A stretch of 64,000 nucleotides of DNA from Commensalibacter intestini A911 (GTDB lineage: Bacteria > Pseudomonadota > Alphaproteobacteria > Acetobacterales > Acetobacteraceae), in NCBI RefSeq assembly GCF_000231445.1, contig NZ_AGFR01000003.1, forward strand, positions 1 through 64,000. Direction: 5' to 3'. The notes under the pieces are model-generated. The model saw nothing but the letters and a program-made list of their open reading frames with translations. It did not search any database and was not told the DNA's origin. Position numbers and translations under genes: made by a program. This document shows positions 40,015-49,066 of this stretch, in pieces; the first letter of the stretch is position 1, and every line of letters starts with the position of its first letter.

Positions 40015-40090
40015 TCTGGTATAATCTCCTAAAACGTCCAGTATTAAATAAAAAAGAAAAAATAAATCTAAGAATCGATGCTACATCATT

Positions 40091-40135
40091 ATGGGCAAAT
40101 TATGTTTTTTATGGGATAGCATGGGTAATCATGGG
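40091..40135. promoter_or_regulatory. Candidate MraZ operator: ATGGG repeats in 10-bp phase
   Basis: ATGGG occurs on the forward strand at 40091, 40111, 40121 and 40131; the missing phase position, 40101, carries the related TATGT. MraZ of E. coli is known to bind direct TGGGN repeats separated by 5-bp spacers ahead of mraZ, which is exactly this 10-bp period. Here the repeats read on the strand opposite to mraZ. Position upstream of mraZ supports an operator role; binding is inferred. Confidence 0.65.
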
Positions 40136-40300
40136 AGGTCAAATGTTAGAATGAAAATTTCTTCTATTTTCAGTAACTTTTGTTTAGAAATTAATGTTTT
40201 ACTTTTAAAACAATGTGAAAATTCTGATTAAATATTAAACAAATAAGTAAGAAATAATGACCTTAAATGGATAAAATGATGATTTTGGTAAATATTTAAA

Positions 40301-40706
40301 GTCAGATAGCGTATAAGCCGGGTTCTGTGAATGTCGTAAGACAAGCGATGATCATTCATCTATAATACGATTCGCATCGTATTTCATGCAACCAACCCGG
40401 ATAACAAGACGGAAATTCTTCGATTACCTTGCGATAACCCGTTATCCCTATTAGGTTTTGCTCCTGGTGGGGTTTACCCTGCCATTCTTGTTACCAAGAA
40501 CGCGGTGTGCTCTTACCACACCATTTCACCCTGACTTGTAATTTATTGAAAATCAATAAATTCCGACAAGCGGTTTATTTTCTGTGGCACTTTCCCTAAG
40601 GTTACCCTTGCCAGCCATTAACTGGCACCATTTTTCCGTGGAGCCCGGACTTTCCTCCCTTTACACGACAAAAGTCGTATAAACAGCGATCATCTGGCTA
40701 TCTGAC
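40301..40706 (-). ncRNA. rnpB: RNase P RNA, type A
   Basis: Catalytic RNA that matures tRNA 5' ends. On the reverse strand the two universally conserved blocks are clear: GAGGAAAGTCCGGGCTCC (within 40639-40658) near the 5' end, and GGTAAACCCCACCAGGAGC further on, followed by AATAGGGATAACGGG and the 3' ACAGAACCCGGCTTATA. The termini GTCAGATAGC... and ...GCTATCTGAC pair to close P1, fixing the ends and giving about 406 nt. It lies between the dcw cluster and the phzF-like gene. A TTGACT -35-like element precedes it. Confidence 0.97.
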
Positions 40707-40710
40707 ATGT

Positions 40711-40742
40711 TCATAGGGACTGTTTTTTGTATTAAAAGTCAA
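40711..40742 (-). promoter_or_regulatory. Probable rnpB promoter
   Basis: On the reverse strand TTGACT (40737-40742) is followed after about 18 bases by a CCCTATG element, with the RNA 5' end about six bases further. The -35 is good; the -10 fits alphaproteobacterial GCTAnA-type elements only loosely. Confidence 0.4.
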
Positions 40743-40817
40743 GGGAAAAGTCGATTTTATATGTATGATTGAGATTGTGTATCAGTGTAATAGTTAGTTT
40801 AGAGAAGGGAGACCATA

Positions 40818-41594
40818 ATGAAATGTTATGTCGTTGATGCGTTTAGTGATAAAATTTTTAAAGGGAACCCCGCTGCAATCTGCGTGCTTGAAGAATGGAT
40901 CGCTGATGATCTAATGCAGAAAATTGCCCAAGAGAATAATTTGTCTGAAACTGCTTTTACTGTAAAGCAGGAGGATAATGTATATGCCTTGAGATGGTTT
41001 ACACCAGAAGATGAGATTGATCTTTGTGGGCATGCAACTTTGGCAACGGCATTTGTTTTAATGTCTTTTTTTGAAAAAGAATTAGAGCAAATTTCATTTC
41101 AAACGAAAAGTGGCGTTTTGATTGTATCTAAAAAAGAAGATTTATATGAGTTAGATATGCCAGCCTATCATTTGGAGCAGATGAATATCGTTGATGAAAT
41201 AAAAGAGGCAATTGGTGTTTGCCCAATCGAGGTGTGGAAAGGTAGAGATTTAGTTTGCGTTTTGGAAAATGAAAAGCAAGTCAACGCTGTGATGATTAAT
41301 GAGCAAAAAGTTAAAGCGTTAGATGGATTGTTGTTGCATGTTACGGCGAAGTCTAAGGAGTATGATTGTGTAACGCGCAGTTTTGCTCCTAAGTTAGGTG
41401 TATTAGAAGATCCTGTTTGTGGATCTGGGCATTGTCATGTGGTGCCTTTATGGGCGGATAAGTTAAACAAGACAAACTTAACCGCTTTTCAAGCGTCTCG
41501 GAGGTCAGGCACTTTATATTGTCGCTATGAGAACAATCGCGTTTATCTTGCAGGAAAAGCAGTTTTATATTCAATTAATCAATTGTTTATTTAG
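40818..41594 (+). CDS. PhzF family isomerase-like protein
   Basis: A 258-residue member of the PhzF/YddE family, whose diaminopimelate-epimerase-like double domain catalyses isomerisations; most members outside phenazine clusters have no known substrate. Visible signatures are FKGNPAAICVL (about 15-25), the catalytic-Glu segment NNLSETAF, WFTPEDEIDLCGHATLATAF, and EDPVCGSGHCHVVP near 195. GAGAAGGGAG precedes the ATG. No phenazine genes are nearby, so phenazine synthesis should not be assumed. It is convergent with the Rieske gene, with only 12 bp between. Confidence 0.88.
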   Translation: MKCYVVDAFSDKIFKGNPAAICVLEEWIADDLMQKIAQENNLSETAFTVKQEDNVYALRWFTPEDEIDLCGHATLATAFVLMSFFEKELEQISFQTKSGVLIVSKKEDLYELDMPAYHLEQMNIVDEIKEAIGVCPIEVWKGRDLVCVLENEKQVNAVMINEQKVKALDGLLLHVTAKSKEYDCVTRSFAPKLGVLEDPVCGSGHCHVVPLWADKLNKTNLTAFQASRRSGTLYCRYENNRVYLAGKAVLYSINQLFI

Positions 41595-41606
41595 TAAAAG
41601 AACAAA

Positions 41607-42218
41607 TTATATTTGAATAATTTTAGTGAAATCGAACTCTTGCCCTTTAGGGTTTGCACCAATACGAATAATATTATGTTTTAAATACATATATGGCGGG
41701 ATAGGTAAGTTATAAGGGGCAGGCATTGATTTAAAGACGCGTCCAGCTAAATCAAAGCGAGAGCCATGACAGGCACAATTATAAAGCCCCCCGAGCTTAC
41801 TGCCTAATTTTAACGTAGGGACACATCCTAAATGGGTGCAGGAACCAATCAATACAGCGGTCTCTGGATGAATAGAGCGGTGCCAATTTTGAGTATAGGG
41901 TGGTTGTTGTAATTCTTTACTGTCAGGATCACGTAGGCGCGTTAATAAAGCAGTCTCTTGTAAAGATTTTAACGTTTCATCAGGACGATTTAAAATAAAA
42001 ACAGGATGTCCCTGCCAAGTAATTGTAATTTGTTGCCCAGCTTTTAGAGATGAAATATCCACGTCAACATAACTATTTTCTATCGTTGTGTTTTGTACAT
42101 TCAGACTATTTAAAAAAGGCCAAGTAACAGCAATCCCTCCTACAGTTACAGAGCTTGCTGTCAATAATGTTAAAAAACTACGACGTGTTTGTGGAGGAGG
42201 TGATGCTTCATCCGTCAT
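41607..42218 (-). CDS. petA: Rieske iron-sulfur subunit of ubiquinol-cytochrome c reductase
   Basis: A 203-residue Rieske 2Fe-2S protein of the cytochrome bc1 type. A twin-arginine-like start (TRRSFLTLL, residues 11-19) leads into the membrane anchor; the cluster ligands are in CTHLGC (127-132) and CACHGS (148-153), with Cys132/Cys150 available for the stabilising disulfide. It would accept electrons from ubiquinol at the inner membrane. Normally cytochrome b and c1 genes follow directly, but here a convergent phzF-like gene follows after 12 bp, so petB and petC are not downstream. The upstream neighbour is an unknown membrane protein. Confidence 0.9.
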   Translation of the reverse strand: MTDEASPPPQTRRSFLTLLTASSVTVGGIAVTWPFLNSLNVQNTTIENSYVDVDISSLKAGQQITITWQGHPVFILNRPDETLKSLQETALLTRLRDPDSKELQQPPYTQNWHRSIHPETAVLIGSCTHLGCVPTLKLGSKLGGLYNCACHGSRFDLAGRVFKSMPAPYNLPIPPYMYLKHNIIRIGANPKGQEFDFTKIIQI

Positions 42219-42243
42219 TGCTTAGCCTTGTGAACAAACCATT

Positions 42244-42720
42244 TTAATGGATAGGATAAAAATGGTTAGGGGTTCCTTTATCAATTTGTATATTACCATC
42301 AGTTCGGTTTACACGAAAGGTAAATAACAAAGGAAAATCGCTGCGTGTATTTGTGCATAAGTTATTATGTTGCTCTCTGACCTGCATATCGACAATGTCT
42401 CCACCATTGTCATTATTAATGACAAAGACAAGACATTTCGAAGGCGTATCACTGAGTTTTTGATCGTTAATCACTTCACGCAAATATTGGGTGACTTGTT
42501 TATTATCTAACCAATTAACTTTTTGTTTTGTTAATTGCTGAGAAATATTATTCAACCATCCCATTTCGTTGGCCCCAATAACCCCCGCAGAAAAAAGCAA
42601 TGCGACTAATACACGTTGTATAATTCTGCGCTTCACAGAGCGATGGGGACGACCCGTTAAACGAGAAGATTGCTCATTCTGTTTAACGGTGTCTTTAGAT
42701 GTTTTGTTTAAATCAGACAT
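42244..42720 (-). CDS. Unknown bitopic membrane protein upstream of petA
   Basis: A 158-residue protein that I do not recognise. A polar, strongly basic cytoplasmic segment (RPHRSVKRRIIQR) precedes one membrane helix (about 35-52); the periplasmic remainder of about 105 residues has two cysteines (about 96 and 122) and ends DKGTPNHFYPIH. It is 25 bp upstream of the Rieske gene and 6 bp downstream of zwf, so all three are probably cotranscribed. The context permits a role in bc1 assembly, but no motif shows this. Confidence 0.7.
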   Translation of the reverse strand: MSDLNKTSKDTVKQNEQSSRLTGRPHRSVKRRIIQRVLVALLFSAGVIGANEMGWLNNISQQLTKQKVNWLDNKQVTQYLREVINDQKLSDTPSKCLVFVINNDNGGDIVDMQVREQHNNLCTNTRSDFPLLFTFRVNRTDGNIQIDKGTPNHFYPIH

Positions 42721-42726
42721 GTAGGT

Positions 42727-44199
42727 TTAAGGCATATCTTCGTGCCAAATGTGACCTTCTTTGGCAAGGAGTTCATTTGCTTCTTGGGGCCCCCAAGAAC
42801 CAGCTTTATATTGAGAAAGTGGCACAACTCCACGGGCCCAACCATCTAAAATAGGTTCTATCCATTTCCAAGCAGCATCCACTTCGTCACGACGAATGAA
42901 TAATAAAGGATCGCCTTTAACAGCATCCATTAACAAACCCTCGTATGAGTCTGGATAACGAATATGGAACGCAGGGGAGAAGTCAATATCAATAAAAGTG
43001 CTGCGTAAGCTTGTATGAGATTTACTTGGATCTTTAACTTGCATTGACAAAGAAACACCTTCATCAGGTTGAATGCGAATATGCAAACGATTAGGTTCTG
43101 GTGCAGTTGGGAATAAAGACCATGCAGATTTTTTAAATTGAATAACGATTTCGCTCGTTTTTTCGGCCATTCTTTTGCCTGTTCTTAGGTAAAAAGGAAC
43201 GCCGCTCCAACGAGAGGTGTTAATTTGAGCTTTAATTGCAACAAATGTTTCTGTGTTACTACTGTCTTTGTTCAGTTCTTCTAAATATCCAGGAATATGC
43301 TCACCATTTTGCTCATTAGTGGTATATTGTCCTCTGACCGTATCTGTTTTGATCATATCTTCGGTCATTGGTTTTAAAGAACGTAAAACTTTTAATTTTT
43401 CATTACGTAAATCGTCTTCACTTAATGAAATTGGTGGATCCATAGCAACCATACATAAAACTTGTAATAGATGGTTTTGAACCATGTCTCTTAACGCACC
43501 AGCACCATCATAATAACCTCCACGTTTGCCAACGCCAACGGTTTCTGCAGCAGTAATTTCGATAAAGTCAATCGAATCAGAGCTCCATAAACGTTCAAAA
43601 ACAGGATTTGCAAAGCGGAGCGCAAGAATGTTTTGAACAGTTTCTTTGCCTAAATAATGATCGATACGGAAAATATGGTTTTCTGGTAAGTGTTTACCGA
43701 CGCGATTATTAATTTCTTGTGCGGTTTCTAAAGAAGTACCGATTGGTTTTTCAAGAACAACACGCGTGTCTTTGGTAAGTAATTTTTTATTAGATAGATT
43801 ATCACAAATATCACCATAGAGGCGAGGAGCTGTAGCAAAGTAAAAGATTCGAACGGGATTAGCTTGTTTTGAATTCAATAGGTCCTCTATTGAGGACCAT
43901 TTGCCATTTGGATCAGCACCATCTAAGCTCACATAATGAATTTTTGTAAGGAATTCTTCTATTTTTTCAGGGTTGCGATCTGCTTCTTGAATAAATTGGT
44001 TTAATCCATCACGAGCACGTCCTCTGAAATCTTCATCTGTTAAAGGAGAGCGAGCAGCACCAATAATACGAGTTTCTGCTGGAATTTGTTTGTCTAGATA
44101 ACGATAAAACAGCGCTGGGAGAAGCTTTCTTGTTGTTAAATCCCCAGTTGCACCAAAAATGATAAAATCAAAAGGGGAATAAGTTTGTGGCTGTTCCAT
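42727..44199 (-). CDS. zwf: Glucose-6-phosphate 1-dehydrogenase
   Basis: NAD(P)-dependent first enzyme of the oxidative pentose phosphate (and Entner-Doudoroff) route, central in acetic acid bacteria. The 490-residue protein has the coenzyme loop FGATGDLTTRKLLPALF (about 15-31), the active-site RIDHYLGKETVQN near 179 with the substrate-binding Lys and His, and the family's long C-terminal domain. It is the first gene of a reverse unit leading to the unknown membrane protein and petA. The 280-bp AT-rich gap upstream is shared with the divergent gapR. Confidence 0.96.
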   Translation of the reverse strand: MEQPQTYSPFDFIIFGATGDLTTRKLLPALFYRYLDKQIPAETRIIGAARSPLTDEDFRGRARDGLNQFIQEADRNPEKIEEFLTKIHYVSLDGADPNGKWSSIEDLLNSKQANPVRIFYFATAPRLYGDICDNLSNKKLLTKDTRVVLEKPIGTSLETAQEINNRVGKHLPENHIFRIDHYLGKETVQNILALRFANPVFERLWSSDSIDFIEITAAETVGVGKRGGYYDGAGALRDMVQNHLLQVLCMVAMDPPISLSEDDLRNEKLKVLRSLKPMTEDMIKTDTVRGQYTTNEQNGEHIPGYLEELNKDSSNTETFVAIKAQINTSRWSGVPFYLRTGKRMAEKTSEIVIQFKKSAWSLFPTAPEPNRLHIRIQPDEGVSLSMQVKDPSKSHTSLRSTFIDIDFSPAFHIRYPDSYEGLLMDAVKGDPLLFIRRDEVDAAWKWIEPILDGWARGVVPLSQYKAGSWGPQEANELLAKEGHIWHEDMP

Positions 44200-44479
44200 A
44201 AAAAAATGAACCTTTCAGATTATTTTGTTTAATCATATGACTGACAGTAAAAATATATTGAGAAAAATATACATAAAAATATAATTAAGTATTTAATCAG
44301 TTGTCTTACTTATTAGCATGATTTTTAATTAACTTAATATCATATTTGCGTTTTTCAAACTTTTAATTATGGTTGAATAAAATAATATTGCATCAAATAA
44401 TTGACCATATCAAAAGGATTGCGTAATGCAATATAAGACATGTTAATTATTTCATAGCATAAAAAAGTTAGGAATTGAA

Positions 44480-44740
44480 ATGAGTGATTTTGAAAAGACA
44501 CCAGAGGTTGGTGGAATAGCAGCAGATCGTTTGCGTAGTATTATTGAGCGTATTGAACGCTTAGAAGAGGAACGTAAAGGGTTGGCCAATGATATCAAAG
44601 ATATTTATGCCGAAGCAAAATCAGCAGGCTTTGATGTTCCTGTTGTGCGACGAATTATTAGTGCACGTAAAAAAGAGCCTTCAGAAATTGAGGAGCAGGA
44701 AACACTTTTTGATATTTATCGTCGTGCTCTTGGGATGTAA
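44480..44740 (+). CDS. gapR: DUF2312 nucleoid-associated protein, GapR-like
   Basis: An 86-residue, highly charged, helical protein of the DUF2312 family, whose Caulobacter member GapR binds overtwisted AT-rich DNA and assists topoisomerases. The family segments are visible: ADRLRSIIERIERLEEERK (coiled coil), AEAKSAGFDVPVVRRII and a C-terminal LFDIYRRALGM. AGGAATTGAA precedes the ATG. DUF2312 is largely alphaproteobacterial, which supports the taxonomic placement. Function is inferred from the Caulobacter homologue. Confidence 0.9.
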   Translation: MSDFEKTPEVGGIAADRLRSIIERIERLEEERKGLANDIKDIYAEAKSAGFDVPVVRRIISARKKEPSEIEEQETLFDIYRRALGM

Positions 44741-44751
44741 TGAATGGTTAA

Positions 44752-44772
44752 GGAGATTTTGACAAAATCTTC
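44752..44772 (+). terminator. Weak hairpin after gapR
   Basis: GGAGATTTT pairs with AAAATCTTC (one G-U) across GAC, 11 bp after the stop. It is not followed by a long T-run, so termination would be partial. Confidence 0.35.
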
Positions 44773-44842
44773 AAAATTGGTAAATTCATTAGTTAGTAAA
44801 GAATATTAGATTAATTTTTGTAATAAATGGCTGGAATAATTT

Positions 44843-45445
44843 ATGGCGTTTTTTTTTCCTGAATGGATTCCTTGGTGGTTACAATTAGCCATTGTTGGTG
44901 TTGTTATTATCTTTGGAATTTGTTTTTTGTTAATGCCGTTTTCTGTTTTTGGGATTAAAAGTCGTTTGACCTATTTGGATCATCAAATGGAAGATATCCA
45001 GGCTCAGTTAAGTGTTTTGTTAAAACGGATTCCTGATGCTCGTGAACGTTTGGAATTTAAATTGCAACCTGTTGCGACGCCAGAAAGTGATGTTGCTCGT
45101 GAAGAGATTGCTGTAAAAGAGAAAAAAATAGTAAATCCTTCTGAGTATTACTCTGCGGTACCTTCGACTAAAAGTCGCCCGACACGTTTTGATCCGCCAT
45201 CATCGTCAGAAGCAGCACCAGTTAATACGCCATCTAAAACATCTGTCTATGAGGATACTCATGATTCCATAGCAGAGAATAGGGGAAGGGTTCGCTCTGC
45301 TGAGGTTGGATCAGAAAGAATGTCTGTTCCGAGAAGGCGAGATGAACAAATTTACAACCCACCTTCACCAGTTCGTGAAGAACGTCAAGAAGAGCCACAG
45401 CAGCGTCGTCGTGCAGAACCTATTCTGCGTTGGCCTCCGCGCTAG
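44843..45445 (+). CDS. Membrane-anchored protein of unknown function
   Basis: A 200-residue protein with one N-terminal membrane helix (about residues 11-33, WWLQLAIVGVVIIFGICFLL), a short coiled-coil-like segment (LDHQMEDIQAQLSVLLKRI), and then a long polar, Pro/Ser/Arg/Glu-rich tail that is probably disordered. I do not recognise the family. It follows gapR on the same strand by 102 bp. Its last 26 bp overlap the 3' end of the convergent proB, an uncommonly tight arrangement with no terminator between. Confidence 0.72.
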   Translation: MAFFFPEWIPWWLQLAIVGVVIIFGICFLLMPFSVFGIKSRLTYLDHQMEDIQAQLSVLLKRIPDARERLEFKLQPVATPESDVAREEIAVKEKKIVNPSEYYSAVPSTKSRPTRFDPPSSSEAAPVNTPSKTSVYEDTHDSIAENRGRVRSAEVGSERMSVPRRRDEQIYNPPSPVREERQEEPQQRRRAEPILRWPPR

Positions 45446-46573
45446 TAGAGGAAGGAGAGGGAAGAACCATATCGTCGTGATGAATAACTTCATCAGGGCC
45501 TTCCCATCCTAAAGAGTTATTAATCTCTTCTGTGTGTAATCCAATAATTTGGTTTAATTCAGAAGAGTCATAAGCAGTAACACCGCTGCCGATAATTAGA
45601 CCCTCTTTATTGGCAATTTTAATCAAATCGCCTCTTTGGAAATATCCATCAATTTTTTTAATGCCTACGGGTAATAAGGATTTTCCAGCATAAAGGGCGT
45701 TTTGGGCGCCTTGGTCTATGTAAACAATACCCTTAGTGGTAATGCCACCTGCAATCCATCGTTTACGTGCTGAATATGTAGATGTGTTTGGTAAGAACCA
45801 AGAGCATCTGGCACCTTCTTGCAGCGCTTTTAAAGGATGTTGTAACTTTCCAAAAGCAATTGCCATAGCACAGCCTGCTGTTGTAGCAATATTTCCAGCT
45901 GCTAGTTTAGTCGCCATCCCACCAGAAGAGTATCCAGTAGGGGCTTTACCGCCCATTGCCATGATCTCAGGGGTAATTTCTTTGATAATAGGAAGGTGTT
46001 TGGCATTTGGATCTGTTTTTGGGTCAGCTGTATATAAGCCATCAATATCAGATAAGAGAATGAGCTGATCTGCCCCAACCATTTCAGCAACACGTGCTGC
46101 AAGGCGATCATTATCTCCAAAGCGAATCTCTGACGTAGCAACTGTATCATTTTCATTAATGATAGGAATGCAGCCAAGTTTTAATAACGTGTCCAGAGCT
46201 GAGCGAGCATTTAGATAATGTAAGCGTGTTTCAGTATCTTCTAATGTTAATAGAATTTGTGCAGTGGTAATGTCATGAACTGAAAAATTTTCACTCCATG
46301 CCTGTGCCAGTTTAATTTGTCCAATAGCTGCAGCTGCTTGTTTTTCAGCTAAGCGTAACTTGTGACGGTTTAAGTTGAATGTATACCGTGCCAGCGCAAT
46401 GGCACCCGAAGAAACCACTAAAACATCACAATTTTGTTGGCGTAATTTGGCAATATCTTTGATAACACTTTGTAACCAAGATTGGCGAATACAAGCATTT
46501 TGTCCATCGACAAGCAAAGCACTGCCAATTTTAATAACGATTCTACGAGCTTTGTTTAGTTGAGGAGTTTGCA

Positions 46574-46574
<1 letters not shown>
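45420..46574 (-). CDS. proB: Glutamate 5-kinase
   Basis: Phosphorylates glutamate in the first step of proline synthesis. The 384-residue protein has the amino-acid-kinase fold (RIVIKIGSALLV, VVSSGAIALAR, IINENDTVATSEIRFGDNDRLAA, GGMATKLAAGNIA) and a C-terminal PUA domain (GSLLPVGIKKIDGYFQRGDL; IGLHTEEINNSLG), the standard two-domain form. Its start overlaps the obgE stop by one base. proA is not adjacent in this window. Confidence 0.96.
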
Positions 46575-47611
<1,037 letters not shown>

Positions 47612-47630
47612 TTATCTATACCTTAAAAAT

Positions 47631-47665
47631 ATAAAGGGTCGATTCAAAACGAATCGACCCTTTAT
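47631..47665 (-). terminator. Terminator between rpmA and obgE
   Basis: A perfect 15-bp stem (ATAAAGGGTCGATTC and its complement) with a 5-base loop, followed on the reverse strand by a T-rich stretch. It lies in the 92-bp gap, so ribosomal protein transcripts are mostly terminated before obgE, and the obgE-proB pair depends on readthrough or a promoter between the hairpin and obgE. Confidence 0.82.
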
Positions 47666-47700
47666 TGAATAACAAAGACCAAAAAGGTGCAATGATTACT

Positions 47701-47970
47701 TTATTCAGCAGCGTTGCTTAGTGCTTCAACAGAAACGGTTACGTTTCCTTTTGCACGGCTTTCGAAACGCACGTTACCATCAATAAGGGCAAAAATTGTA
47801 TGGTCACGGCCTAAACCAACGTTTGTGCCTGGTTTAATTTTTGTTCCACGTTGACGAACGATAATGTTACCAGCGATAACAGATTGTCCACCAAACTTTT
47901 TCACTCCAAGACGACGACCTTCTGTGTCGCGTCCGTTTCTGGAGGAACCGCCTGCTTTTTTATGTGCCAT
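47701..47970 (-). CDS. rpmA: 50S ribosomal protein L27
   Basis: An 89-residue bL27 protein of the large subunit, whose N-terminus reaches the peptidyl transferase centre. The sequence [18 protein letters not shown] and the later [17 protein letters not shown] are characteristic. There is no Firmicutes-type cleavable N-terminal extension. It lies 42 bp downstream of rplU. Confidence 0.98.
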   Translation of the reverse strand: MAHKKAGGSSRNGRDTEGRRLGVKKFGGQSVIAGNIIVRQRGTKIKPGTNVGLGRDHTIFALIDGNVRFESRAKGNVTVSVEALSNAAE

Positions 47971-48012
47971 GATTTATCTCCTGTTTAAAATCAATATGAA
48001 TAAGTTTATGAA

Positions 48013-48315
48013 TTACGCAGCGTTAATTTCGGTAATGCGCAAAACAGTTACAGGTTGGCGATGACCATTTTTACGACGGCTGTTTTGGCGACGACGTTTT
48101 TTAAAGATAATTACTTTTTTCAAACGATCTTGTGCGATAACAGTTGCTTTTACAGAAGCGCCAGCAACAGTTGGTAAACCAATTTTACCATCAACAGCTA
48201 ATATTTCTGAAAAAGTAACGGTGCTTCCTGCTTCAGCATCAAGTTTTTCAACTTTTAATACCATATCAGGGGTAACGCGATATTGTTTTCCACCAGTGCG
48301 GATAATTGCAAACAT
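48013..48315 (-). CDS. rplU: 50S ribosomal protein L21
   Basis: A 100-residue bL21 protein. It opens [20 protein letters not shown] and has the Lys/Arg-rich segment [20 protein letters not shown], which contacts 23S rRNA. It is the first gene of the rplU-rpmA unit, with its promoter presumably in the gene-free region to its right. Confidence 0.97.
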   Translation of the reverse strand: MFAIIRTGGKQYRVTPDMVLKVEKLDAEAGSTVTFSEILAVDGKIGLPTVAGASVKATVIAQDRLKKVIIFKKRRRQNSRRKNGHRQPVTVLRITEINAA

Positions 48316-48681
48316 TATAAACTCTCTATCATGTCAAACTCTTGTGAGGATTATTTCACAGAATTTCTTTTTGTTATAATTGGTTTCAGATCAATTAAGC
48401 TTCTGAATTCTCACTTATATCATCTTTTTTACATAAAAAGTCAATCATTAACTCATTTAAAAAAGCGTTTTTGTTTATTTTGTTGAATAAAATAAGTAAT
48501 TTATATGTTGTTTAGATATGGCAAGTTCATTTTGATCATGTGTTAACTATATAAGTTAAGAATAAAGAATTTTTATTTGCAATAAATGATTTAAGTATAA
48601 TTTTATTAATATTACTTGAAATATCTTGGAACTATCGATAAATCTATTTTTATATTTGTTATTTTAAAAATTTAATAAGAT
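48316..48681. other. Gene-free AT-rich region upstream of rplU
   Basis: Nothing coding is supported. It must hold the rplU promoter. A reading frame on the forward strand (48283-48486) crosses the rplU start and has no ribosome site or family features. Confidence 0.5.
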
Positions 48682-48819
48682 TTAACGTATAGATCCACCC
48701 GAACCAATTTGTAAATATGATCCATTCACGTAATGATGGTTATTATTATTTTGAGTACAATTAGATAAAGAGAATAAGCTGATTATACAAATAATATAAA
48801 TAGTTTTTATTTTGATCAT
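48682..48819 (-). CDS. Putative 45-residue lipoprotein
   Basis: A short ORF (45 codons plus stop) with a lipoprotein-style start: basic MIKIK, hydrophobic core TIYIICIISLFSL, then SLSNC with Cys21 as the potential lipid site; Asn at -1 is uncommon but tolerated. The mature part is 25 residues, Asn/His-rich (CTQNNNNHHY), then Gly/Ser-rich, ending GSGGSIR. Entericidin-like and other tiny lipoproteins have this shape, but there is no sequence match that I can name. It lies alone in a 750-bp gap, with only a weak purine-rich ribosome site. Coding is inferred from the signal pattern. Confidence 0.5.
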   Translation of the reverse strand: MIKIKTIYIICIISLFSLSNCTQNNNNHHYVNGSYLQIGSGGSIR

Positions 48820-49066
48820 TATTGTTATCTTTATGTTTGCTAAAATTGGATTTTATTAAAAGATATTTTATATTAAATAGCAAACAATAAAAGAAGTTAA
48901 ATGTGTTTAGGGTGGATAGTTATTTTTTGTATTTTTTTATAGTAATTATTTTGAATAATGTTAAAAATGTTGTGTATTTATTGTATAAAAGAACGTCTAT
49001 TATATAGATTTATTTGTGTTTTATGAATGTCGTTCAATTATTTAGTGTAGTATTTTGGATAATATA

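Noticed and set aside
40301-40706. Structured region that might be a mobile element end or repeat
   Set aside because: The inverted termini are the P1 helix of RNase P RNA; conserved RNase P blocks fill the interior.
40818-41594. Phenazine biosynthesis assignment for the PhzF-like gene
   Set aside because: PhzF-family proteins are widespread without phenazine pathways, and no other phz gene is present here.
48283-48486. 67-codon forward ORF across the rplU start
   Set aside because: Starts inside rplU on the opposite strand, has no ribosome site and is dominated by AT-driven codons.
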